Source: Phycisphaeraceae bacterium
GTDB taxonomy: Bacteria; Planctomycetota; Phycisphaerae; Phycisphaerales; UBA1924
Length of the DNA: 64,000 bases
Assembly (NCBI GenBank): GCA_007693965.1
Contig: RECQ01000033.1
Coordinates: 116,917 to 180,916, forward strand
Direction: 5' to 3'
Below are positions 18,574-26,286 of the stretch, piece after piece. Made by a program: the position numbers and the translations under genes. The notes below the pieces were generated by a model. The model searched no databases. It was not told the origin of the DNA and saw nothing but the letters and a program-made list of their open reading frames with translations. Numbering within the stretch: position 1 is the first letter of the stretch; each line of letters opens with the position of its first letter.

Positions 18574-19418
18574 TCCTCATCCACATACACCGGCAGCCAC
18601 GTGACCTTCAATCGTCTGGCGTTGATGAAGTCATAGACGCGGCGCGACACGACCAGCCGTGGCCCGCGACCGTACGCAAGCGGCTCGCGCGTCATTGCGG
18701 CGTCAAAGGGCTCGACAGCGTGGATGTCGGCGCTGCGGTAGTGCAACTCTCCTGCGGGGAACTCCCCTTCCAACAACGCGACGCCCTTTGAGGAGTCCTC
18801 ATCGGTGACCGGCCGCCCCTTCACGTCTACAAGACGGCAGCGGGGCGAGAGGCGGGGGAGACGTACGGACGAATCAACCCGCCAGTAGGGCTCGCAGCCG
18901 ACCTTGCTCCATGGCACTACTTCAGAGTCGCCCATGGATTGAACACGTGCGGCCTGAGTCGCGCGGAACTCCAGACCGATGAACTCCGCCGCCTCAAGTT
19001 CAGCGCGAAGCTTCGAGGAGACGAGCACAGCCAGCGGATCCGTCAGGAGCAGCGGGCCTTTTCGTGCGAGTCTGTTCGCCTTGAGAGAGAGGATGCTTTC
19101 GGATGTCTGGTCATGCGCCCGATCGGCGCTTTGATGCGGCAGCATCTGAAAAGAACTCGCACGATCGAGGTCATCCTGTTCGTACTCGTAATTCGGCCAG
19201 CAGGAATATTTGCCCGGTCCAAATGGCTCAAAATCCCCATGCGGCGCCAATCCAGCTTCATGCAGAATCCGAAGAACTTCTCTGCACTGCGCTGAGTCAT
19301 CACGGAACCTGGCGTGGAATGTGCCGGAGTAATCTCCGGGCATAACGCCGGAGAGGCGAGTGAACACTTCTTCGCCGAGCTCACTCCTGGGAACCGTGAT
19401 TTGCAGGTACCGCTTCAT
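18570..19418 (-). CDS. Putative immunity protein, paralogue 2
   Basis: A 282-residue soluble protein and the most divergent of the three paralogues. It keeps LPRLSPRCRLVD in place of the LPPLSPS block, GELHYRSADIHAVEPFDAAM, and the C-terminal LVVSRRVYDF with WLPVYVDEE. The start (ATG 19418) is 16 bases after the stop of the orphan toxin tip with the HINT remnant, in the same direction, so it is presumably that tip's partner. The N-terminal half (YLQITVPRSELGEEVFTRLS) has the same overall plan as the other two copies. No signal peptide is visible, as expected for a cytoplasmic antitoxin. Confidence 0.6.
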   Translation of the reverse strand: MKRYLQITVPRSELGEEVFTRLSGVMPGDYSGTFHARFRDDSAQCREVLRILHEAGLAPHGDFEPFGPGKYSCWPNYEYEQDDLDRASSFQMLPHQSADRAHDQTSESILSLKANRLARKGPLLLTDPLAVLVSSKLRAELEAAEFIGLEFRATQAARVQSMGDSEVVPWSKVGCEPYWRVDSSVRLPRLSPRCRLVDVKGRPVTDEDSSKGVALLEGEFPAGELHYRSADIHAVEPFDAAMTREPLAYGRGPRLVVSRRVYDFINARRLKVTWLPVYVDEE

Positions 19419-19434
19419 ATCAATCTTTCTCTAC

Positions 19435-20238
19435 TCACGGAACGGAATCCATCCACGCGCTGATACGAGCGCTGAAATTCGCTAGGTGATCAATACCTGG
19501 ATCCTCCAGCCCATTTTGAATTAACCAGTCTCTGTATGCATTCGTCAGTTCGGTCTTAGCCCGATCGCGGCTCAGTCCGTTCGGGAATTTGTCATTGAAT
19601 CTACTTGGGTGCTCCGGAATGTACTTATTCAGGATTGTATGAAACGAATTCGGCCGCTTGATGTTGCCGATTTTGTGGTCAACCACGTGCAGGAGCAAGC
19701 CGGGACAGTCGTTGAGGCGATCTGTCGGGAAACCGATGATGCGACCCTGTACATAGATCGGCACACTGTGGTGGACTTCCAGTTTCGTCGCAAGTCCAAC
19801 CCTCCCTTGCATGGCGGGGTTGTTCGCGATCGCGTTTTTCATCTGAGCGTGGCTCAGCACGTGGGCCGGGTCGCTCATCATATCCAGGCTCATCTCGCGC
19901 GCTGCGTAGCGGAGGTGCGAGTCCACCACAGCGCGGCGGGCGGGCTGGTTGGTTTTCTCCATGAAGACCGTGAACGAATCGAACGGAGAGAGCCCATCCC
20001 TGTCGCGGATCCGGTGATAGATCGACGCGATCCGCTCGCACGCCCCCCGGCCCGTGTTGTGGACCCACAGGCCGATGGGGTTGTCTTCGTCCGCCTCATC
20101 GGGCGGCGAGACGAAGTAGGTGCTCCAGTCGGCGACCTCGAAATTGTAGGTCGTGAAGCGGGCGGCGCCGGCCGGAGGGCCACGTTCGACCTGAACATCC
20201 GTGATGTAGGACGTCGCCGCGGATCCATCAGTCGTCAA
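19435..20238 (-). CDS. Orphan toxin tip: HINT tail plus nuclease-like domain
   Basis: The first 65 residues contain the closing part of a HINT (intein-like) pretoxin domain: FTTYNFEVADWSTYFV followed by GLWVHN, the usual end of the self-cleavage domain. The rest is a domain of about 180 residues homologous in plan to the end of the large toxin downstream of 24.7 kb: RRAVVDSHLR, the motif KLEVHHSVPIY (His156-His157), PGLLLHVVDH, SFHTILNK and AYRDW. The HINT N-terminus and any secretion region are missing, the only start is a TTG at 20238 right after an in-frame TAA, and there is no good ribosome-binding site. This matches the orphan C-terminal modules known behind rhs and cdiA genes, which become active after recombination. 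The nuclease assignment (HNH/endonuclease VII-like) is inferred from the paired His motifs. Confidence 0.6.
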   Translation of the reverse strand: MTTDGSAATSYITDVQVERGPPAGAARFTTYNFEVADWSTYFVSPPDEADEDNPIGLWVHNTGRGACERIASIYHRIRDRDGLSPFDSFTVFMEKTNQPARRAVVDSHLRYAAREMSLDMMSDPAHVLSHAQMKNAIANNPAMQGRVGLATKLEVHHSVPIYVQGRIIGFPTDRLNDCPGLLLHVVDHKIGNIKRPNSFHTILNKYIPEHPSRFNDKFPNGLSRDRAKTELTNAYRDWLIQNGLEDPGIDHLANFSARISAWMDSVP

Positions 20239-21121
20239 GCCTTACGGGTATCCACGAGGCCTTGAAGCCGTGTTCCTGGAAGAGTTGGTACAGACGCTGT
20301 GATGCGATCTTCCGTTGCTGGAAGGGCGGCTTGCCGAAGTGCTCGTGAGTGAGGGCGAGGTCGAAAGGCTCGCGCTCTTCGATTTCCGAGCGGACGTAGT
20401 GCAGTTCGGGAATCTGGTAGTGCCCCTCCCGGATCTCGAGATTCTGCGTCTCGTAGCTGACGAAGGGGCTGTTGTCCTGAGCGACGACCTGCACCGACGG
20501 GCTCAAGGGCGGCAGCGCGAGGTCACTCGTCAGCTCCCACCATGGGTCGCCGTGGTCTTCCCACGAGAGTCGCGGGTCATCCGGACGCCCCCTGCCGCGG
20601 ACGAGGGCGACGGGGTGGATGGCGATGTGACGCAGATCGGCGCTCTCCACAGCGCGCTTGACACGGTCGGACACGATGTTCCAGCCGGGCCGCGGGCCGG
20701 AGACGGTGTCATGGCCCTGGAGTTTTCGGAGAAGGCGCGCCGAGAGAATCGGAAGGCCGTCCGGCTCCGTTCGCCAACCGAGATCGTCGTGGTATTTCCT
20801 CCCGTTGAAGGATAGGTATTCGCACTGGGCTAGATCGCGCTTGGTGTATTTTCGATCAAGCCAGATTCGCACAGCATGTCGAGGGGTGTCCCAATTGGGA
20901 CTTTCACCCTCCAGATACCCGTTAGAACTCAATAACGCGATGGCTTGTACAGTTCTCGGATCGTTCAAAGGCAATTCAAGCTTCCAACTGGTGATGACTA
21001 TCTCCTCCAAGCCCCATCGCCGAGCCTTGCCCGCTCCTTCAGGGTGGATATTTACGAGGCTATGAAATACATCATCAGGGATTTTGGAAGCGGAAACGGA
21101 AATATGTGTGATTGTCTGCAT
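20228..21121 (-). CDS. Putative immunity protein, paralogue 1 (cognate of main toxin)
   Basis: A 297-residue soluble protein starting 33 bases after the stop of the large toxin gene. It shows all family blocks: DPWWELTSDLALPPLSPS, PELHYVRSEIEEREPFDLAL, and the C-terminal IASQRLYQLFQEHGF with WIPVRLDD. Position directly behind the toxin end and paralogy with two further copies, each behind a related toxin tip, support an immunity role. The last 11 bases overlap the nominal start of the orphan toxin tip. I do not recognise a named Imm family. Confidence 0.65.
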   Translation of the reverse strand: MQTITHISVSASKIPDDVFHSLVNIHPEGAGKARRWGLEEIVITSWKLELPLNDPRTVQAIALLSSNGYLEGESPNWDTPRHAVRIWLDRKYTKRDLAQCEYLSFNGRKYHDDLGWRTEPDGLPILSARLLRKLQGHDTVSGPRPGWNIVSDRVKRAVESADLRHIAIHPVALVRGRGRPDDPRLSWEDHGDPWWELTSDLALPPLSPSVQVVAQDNSPFVSYETQNLEIREGHYQIPELHYVRSEIEEREPFDLALTHEHFGKPPFQQRKIASQRLYQLFQEHGFKASWIPVRLDD

Positions 21122-21154
21122 TTCTTGAATCTGACATTTTGCTCGATTATCACA

Positions 21155-24100
21155 TCAATATCCAACTGTGTCGATGCCGCTTTGCTGCAACCACTGCTTC
21201 ATCCATGGCCAGACTTCACTTCTGCCCCAGTCATCATAACCATCACGAAGCCCTTCTAGGATCTGCTGTTTTGTGAACGGAAGTTGACCAATTGAGTGGG
21301 GTCTTGGCGTGTACAGCCCTTTACCCTTCTGAAGAACATTATGCAGGCTTGCCAACCCCTGCGCATCGATGCCGACATGGTCCGCCCTGTGCAGGATCAT
21401 CCCCGGCATTGTATCCGCGATTGACTCGACATGGTTCAATACCTGCCCCCATGACCAATCCGGGTTCTCTATTTGCACCAACCTGCGCAGCAGATACTCC
21501 GGCACTGTATGGTGAATCTCAAGATCCTGGTTCACCAATCGGGGTCTGTACTGGGCAGAGTTCTTCAGGCTTCGCAGTTGCTGCACTGTCGGGATGTCGG
21601 TGAGGCTGGTCGCGTCTGTGTAGACCTCCCGCATCACTTTGTTCATGACGGGCCGCATGGACATCTCGACCGCGCGACGCCGATTGGGCGCCGAGGTGTA
21701 GTCGAGAAATCTCTTGAACCGATCGATCCCGGTGAGATCCTCGGTTTGCTCGATCCGGCGCAGGATCGCCGCCGCGCGAGCACCCTCCTCGGCATTGTCA
21801 ATCACCTGATAGTACTGTTGCAATCCGGGCAGTCGAGCCTTGACGGACGCCGGAATAATTGAATCAGGAAGGTTCGCAAGTTTGGTGATCACTCTCGCAA
21901 GCACATGCGACTTCCTCACCGCGTTCACGGCGGTTGCGGCGCCACCAGTCCCAACCGCGAGCCCGATCTCGAGAACGATCTCCCCAGTGATACGGCCCAG
22001 AATCCGCCCCTTCTGATACTCGTTCATGCCCGCAAGCGCATCCCAGGCGGCTTCAAGGAGTTCGACACCGAACTCCATTGCCATTCGATGAAATTTATCA
22101 CGCACGTTCAGAACATGCACATCCCCCGACACGATTGCGTAAAAAAGATCTTGCTGCTGTTGGGCCAAGAATTCCTTTACGATTGTCGCAACGGTCTGTA
22201 TAACATCCAAAGTGACCGATATGCGATCCAAATCTTCTTCAAGAATCACGGACTCGCCGATGTAAAAACGATACTTTCTGGCGACTGGGTTGTAGTTCCA
22301 AACGATGTGGCCGCCGAGTTTGGCGACTGCGCCGACTGTGTCTACAAGGTCGATGCCCGTGTCCACGAATCCCTGCTTGAACCCATTCGTGAATAGCCAC
22401 ACCCCAAAGAGCCATTCTGCTAAGCCCTCATCCGATACTACATCTACAGTTGCCGAAGGCAGTGCGAGCATGATCTCCGGCCGCTCGGATTTCTGCAGCG
22501 AGAGCAATGCGCGACCATCCCACTCCACGACTTCGTACACACGCTGGAGTGCGACCGGCTCTCCCAGTGCATTGTCGAACTGCGAGTGGAATTCAATCTC
22601 CTGGAGGAACTCGAGCATGTCTTGAGGACCGATCCACTCCATGAGGAACGCCTCGAACACGCCACCGAGCGACGCATCAACATTGGTCACTGGTTCAATG
22701 TCGAATACGTATCCCGTCCAATCCGGACGGTGGTGCTCCTCGATCAGGCCGTCGCCTTCGAAGATCGGCTCTGCGGGATCGACTCTCTCGACCCAGATTG
22801 TGGCGCTGCTCAATGAGTAGTCCGGCAGTGTGATCGAGAGCGGGAACAGATCCGCCGAGGCCGGATCCTCGGTGTCGGAGATATAAATGAAGCCGCCGAG
22901 GACGCCGGGAATCTCGTAGACGCCGGGTGAGACTTGAGTGCATTTGCCCTGAAAGTGCTGCGGCGGCCCCTGATGGCTGGCGACGAACAGATCAACGAGA
23001 AACGCCTCGGACTTTGACCCCTTCAGGAATTCCACCGTGATGTCGATTTCCTGATCAGGCGGTGGATCGAACGTCAGCTCAAAGGCGCGCTCTGAGAATC
23101 CGCGCAATCCCCGGCTGTTCTCGGCGATCAGACGCACGGTGTTCCAGCCGGGCTGGATTTCCACGCCTTCTATGACGGCCGAGAAGGCGCCTGAGTATTC
23201 ATACGGGCGCAGCAGGGATTCTGGATCATGACCTTTCGTGTACACCACTGAGATGGAGACAGGATCAGATCCTCCATGCAGCGCCATCGGCTCGTCGTTG
23301 AGCATGACGTAGAGCGTGTCAATGACGCCGGCCGGGCCCGGGCGCAGATCGGAGAATTTGTCTGCGATCGTTCCTGAAACGACGACATCGGCCAGCACGC
23401 TGATGTTGTCGCTGGATGCGCGCACATTGATCAGCTCGAATTCTGTCGTCGTGATGACCGGCGTCGGATGCGACAGATTTGGTATGCCGGGGCCACCGAT
23501 CACACCGTTTGAGCCAACATTGACGGTCTGCATGCCGTGGGCGGTCAGGCGCACTGCATCAGAAAGCACACCCACGTGCACAGAGATCCGATGATCGCCC
23601 ATTGTCACACTGGGCCGAATCGCCTCGACCCACAGGATCACCTCTCCACCTTCTGCAGGCAGGCCGAGGTCTTCAGGCGCGTACTGTTGCCCTGTCGAGA
23701 TGAAGTCTCCTCCATCGACGACATCGCGCATATCGCGAAGCTGATCGCCATCTTTCATCCAGATGCGCAGCGATCCTGGAGCAGGGGTGTACTGGTATCC
23801 GTCTGGAGATTCGGCGGCTATCACTTCGCCTGGCGGTGATGCGTCATAGACGAATTGGATCCCATGTTCTTCAAAATCTACATTGCCGCCAGTTCGCAGC
23901 CGCATGGGCACAAAGCGAGTCCCTTCAGACTGCTCATCACTTTCAAGCTCTGGAATCAGATTGAATCCATCGGCGTACCCCGGAATCCCATCACCATCGT
24001 GATCACCGTTGTTGACCAATATCAATTTACCGGGATGCCCAGCGACATCCGCGACTTCTTTCTCAGCGGCGGAGCCATCGGGCAGCCCGTAGCCATTGTT

Positions 24101-24733
24101 GTTGTCACTGTCGATCTGCAGTTCGACCCGAACAACTTCAAAGTTACACGTGTCCGAGCACATGTTGCCGTTCACCGTGTATGTGACGGTCACACTGACC
24201 GAGCCCGGCTGCGTGATGGTGACTGTCGCGACAGGACCATTCCATTGGACCGCGGCGCCGGATGCAGACCATGAGAACGTCCCACCGGACGGCCCTGCGC
24301 CCGCAGTTAGTTCGATCTCGAGCGGCTCATTGTGGGGAAGCTGGACCACATCCATGCAGTGGTTGATCGTGACGTGGCAGTCGGGGTTGCACTTGTAGCA
24401 GATAGGGCAATCGTCGCCGACACACGGTTTGTGTGGGCAGCCCGGGCAAGGCTGACCCGGCCCGCCGTCGCCGTCGTCACAGCCCGCGCCAATGCATGGC
24501 GGGTCGTTGCACGACGTCAGCGAACTCGGGTCGCAGGGCTCGTCCGGCGAGCCGCCGCCGCACCATTCCGGACAGCTCGCACAGCCGCATGTATTTGGTA
24601 GGCAGCAGTCCAGGGTCACGCAGCAGGGCGCACCCCGTTGCGTCCATTCTCCATGCTCTTCCAGATCCGGGAGGCCCGCCGCCTCCCGCCCCCAGCTCGC
24701 GAGCAGGATCGCCAGATCCTGCGCGTTCACCAC
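21155..24733 (-). CDS. Large secreted polymorphic toxin, main part (frameshifted from upstream ORF)
   Basis: In order from the GTG at 24733: a Ca-binding dockerin-like repeat (VVNAQDLAILLASWG); a Cys-rich stretch to about residue 110; a PKD/Ig-like domain; a DHDGDGIPGYADG loop; several beta-sandwich-like segments; from about 800 a helical pretoxin region (EYQKGRILGRITGEIVLEIG, AVGTGGAATAVNAV), as often precedes toxin tips; then the C-terminal toxin. The toxin has DLEIHHTVPEY (His1074-His1075), PGMILHRADH (1110-1119) and SLHNVL, a pattern suggesting an HNH/endonuclease VII-like nuclease. The frame is open upstream of 24733 to about 24803 and encodes SCTAEETGGCALREDLNGDG, so the true protein continues from the ORF at 24745-25644 through a one-base frameshift. 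Immunity paralogue 1 follows. Confidence 0.65.
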   Translation of the reverse strand: MVNAQDLAILLASWGREAAGLPDLEEHGEWTQRGAPCCVTLDCCLPNTCGCASCPEWCGGGSPDEPCDPSSLTSCNDPPCIGAGCDDGDGGPGQPCPGCPHKPCVGDDCPICYKCNPDCHVTINHCMDVVQLPHNEPLEIELTAGAGPSGGTFSWSASGAAVQWNGPVATVTITQPGSVSVTVTYTVNGNMCSDTCNFEVVRVELQIDSDNNNGYGLPDGSAAEKEVADVAGHPGKLILVNNGDHDGDGIPGYADGFNLIPELESDEQSEGTRFVPMRLRTGGNVDFEEHGIQFVYDASPPGEVIAAESPDGYQYTPAPGSLRIWMKDGDQLRDMRDVVDGGDFISTGQQYAPEDLGLPAEGGEVILWVEAIRPSVTMGDHRISVHVGVLSDAVRLTAHGMQTVNVGSNGVIGGPGIPNLSHPTPVITTTEFELINVRASSDNISVLADVVVSGTIADKFSDLRPGPAGVIDTLYVMLNDEPMALHGGSDPVSISVVYTKGHDPESLLRPYEYSGAFSAVIEGVEIQPGWNTVRLIAENSRGLRGFSERAFELTFDPPPDQEIDITVEFLKGSKSEAFLVDLFVASHQGPPQHFQGKCTQVSPGVYEIPGVLGGFIYISDTEDPASADLFPLSITLPDYSLSSATIWVERVDPAEPIFEGDGLIEEHHRPDWTGYVFDIEPVTNVDASLGGVFEAFLMEWIGPQDMLEFLQEIEFHSQFDNALGEPVALQRVYEVVEWDGRALLSLQKSERPEIMLALPSATVDVVSDEGLAEWLFGVWLFTNGFKQGFVDTGIDLVDTVGAVAKLGGHIVWNYNPVARKYRFYIGESVILEEDLDRISVTLDVIQTVATIVKEFLAQQQQDLFYAIVSGDVHVLNVRDKFHRMAMEFGVELLEAAWDALAGMNEYQKGRILGRITGEIVLEIGLAVGTGGAATAVNAVRKSHVLARVITKLANLPDSIIPASVKARLPGLQQYYQVIDNAEEGARAAAILRRIEQTEDLTGIDRFKRFLDYTSAPNRRRAVEMSMRPVMNKVMREVYTDATSLTDIPTVQQLRSLKNSAQYRPRLVNQDLEIHHTVPEYLLRRLVQIENPDWSWGQVLNHVESIADTMPGMILHRADHVGIDAQGLASLHNVLQKGKGLYTPRPHSIGQLPFTKQQILEGLRDGYDDWGRSEVWPWMKQWLQQSGIDTVGY

Positions 24734-24744
24734 GCCATCGCCGT

Positions 24745-25644
24745 TCAGATCCTCCCGCAGCGCGCAGCCGCCCGTCTCCTCGGCGGTGCACGACTGTCCC
24801 CATAGCGCCAGAACGCGGCGAGGTCGCCCGCATCCACCACCCCGTCGCCATTCAGATCGGCGCCGAGCAGCGCGGCGCCGCGGTCGAGGGCAGACGCGTC
24901 GCTCTCGATCAGCACCACCTCGCCGGTGACCGCGTCATGCAGACTGCGGCGGATGTAGCTGTCGCCGTAGCCCGCCGCGAAGACCGAGTAGACACCCAGC
25001 AGCGGGCGCCGCCCGAGCGACTCCGAGTCAAGTTCGGCAGACTCCGCGCGGCGGACGAGATCTGCAAGGTCGGCCGCGGTCGGCGTATACAGCCCGGCGC
25101 CGAAGATTTCACCGATGTTTCCTGCGATCTGCAGCCGCGGCGTGACAGTTGGCGCCTGCGAGAGGGCGTCGGCGAGATCATAGAGATAGACCCTGCCGCC
25201 ACCGAACGCCCACATCGCTGCAACAGCCACCACAGGATCTTGCGCATGTTCGATCATCACGGCGGAGGAGGCGAAGCCGTCCCTCGGCCGTGGGCCAACG
25301 AGCTCCCGGACGGTTTCACCGGATTCAACATCACGCAGGATGACTCGACCGAAACCTTCAACATCGTCATACTTCATCGGAGCACGCTCGATCGCCACCA
25401 ATCCAGCCAGCGCATATCCGATCTCGCCGCCATCTTCCAACCCGGCGCTTTCGCCTGACGTCGGCCTATTGTCTGATGACGGTTCATTATGCACGGCCTC
25501 CCGCTGCTGTGCTCGGCCAACATCCGCCGTCGGCGCCCAGACGCCGGAGAGATCCGCATAGACGCACGCCGTAAGGGCGCACACGGACGCGAACGCAGTC
25601 ACAAGCTGAGTTGCAACGCGTTCTGAAACGCTGCTGATTGTCAT
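24745..25644 (-). CDS. N-terminal part of the secreted toxin (signal peptide and first Ca-binding repeat)
   Basis: The ATG at 25644 has GAGGAG nine bases upstream and opens an export signal (VATQLVTAFASVCALTACVY); LTAC could be a lipobox, or cleavage may follow VYA. About 230 residues without a recognised family follow, then ADLNGDGVVDAGDLAAFWRY, the first of two tandem Ca-binding repeats. The normal continuation of such a repeat is FWRYWG. Here a T appears to be missing near 24801-24803, the frame shifts, and 20 unrelated residues end the ORF. The other frame supplies WGQSCTAEETG and the second repeat. The two ORFs are therefore one gene, broken in nature or by a sequencing error. Confidence 0.65.
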   Translation of the reverse strand: MTISSVSERVATQLVTAFASVCALTACVYADLSGVWAPTADVGRAQQREAVHNEPSSDNRPTSGESAGLEDGGEIGYALAGLVAIERAPMKYDDVEGFGRVILRDVESGETVRELVGPRPRDGFASSAVMIEHAQDPVVAVAAMWAFGGGRVYLYDLADALSQAPTVTPRLQIAGNIGEIFGAGLYTPTAADLADLVRRAESAELDSESLGRRPLLGVYSVFAAGYGDSYIRRSLHDAVTGEVVLIESDASALDRGAALLGADLNGDGVVDAGDLAAFWRYGDSRAPPRRRAAARCGRI

Positions 25645-26286
25645 GAATTAATCTCCTCAGAGCGCAAGTGAAGCACATAGAGAAACGCGAGGCGGCCACA
25701 GATTGCCGTGCGGCGCCCTGCGAGTCAATACTTCTTTTTTCAATTTCTCAAGTTCTTTTGATCAGGAGTGGTCTTGCATCTCACTCCCCGCGCGGCTCCA
25801 TGACAAAAGCGCGCCCGCCGCGGGAGGCAGCGGGCGCGCCGTGGTGAGACGGACCTGCGGCGTCGGCGCCTCCGGGGGCGTCGTGTCGCCTTGGGCCTTC
25901 TCATCACATTGCGCTCTCTCCGAGGAGGGCCCACGAGTCCCACGAGACCCTTCCTGGAGCGAACTCCATGTGTGGATACGCCGGGTGTTTCCCTGCGGTT
26001 CCTGCATGGTTCTTCGAATGGCCAAACTTTCCGCCGCGAGCGCCGGATTCGGAGTATCGCGCGCGATTCTTCCAGGCCTGACAACCGACGGAAGTGCTTA
26101 TATTTCAGTGGCTTCAGCGATCGACGCCGGCCCGGCGCGGGCGCCTTGTGTGAACATCGTGTTTGTGTTCACTTTCTGTAGAAACGCGGCGGTTTCAGTG
26201 AGGGCGCAGAAAGTGCGGCGTCATGAGAAGTTTGTTCATGGCCGCAGGGTTGACCGTGCGGGGGTTCGAAGGGAATCTGTCGCCTC
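25645..26286. other. Intergenic region between toxin locus and comEC
   Basis: About 640 bases without a convincing gene. Open frames of up to 202 codons exist on both strands but show no family, signal or coherent codon use. The one clear structure is the inverted repeat at 25809-25839. It probably holds the divergent promoters of the toxin gene and comEC; I could not assign -35/-10 boxes. Confidence 0.5.
25809..25839 (-). terminator. Strong hairpin followed by TTTT on the minus strand
   Basis: GCGCGCCCGC and GCGGGCGCGC form a perfect 10-bp stem around an 11-base loop. Read on the minus strand, the stem is followed by TTTTGTCA, as in an intrinsic terminator. No annotated minus-strand gene ends here, so either it is a transcript start region structure or it ends an unseen small RNA from 25.84-26.28 kb. 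Confidence 0.4.
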
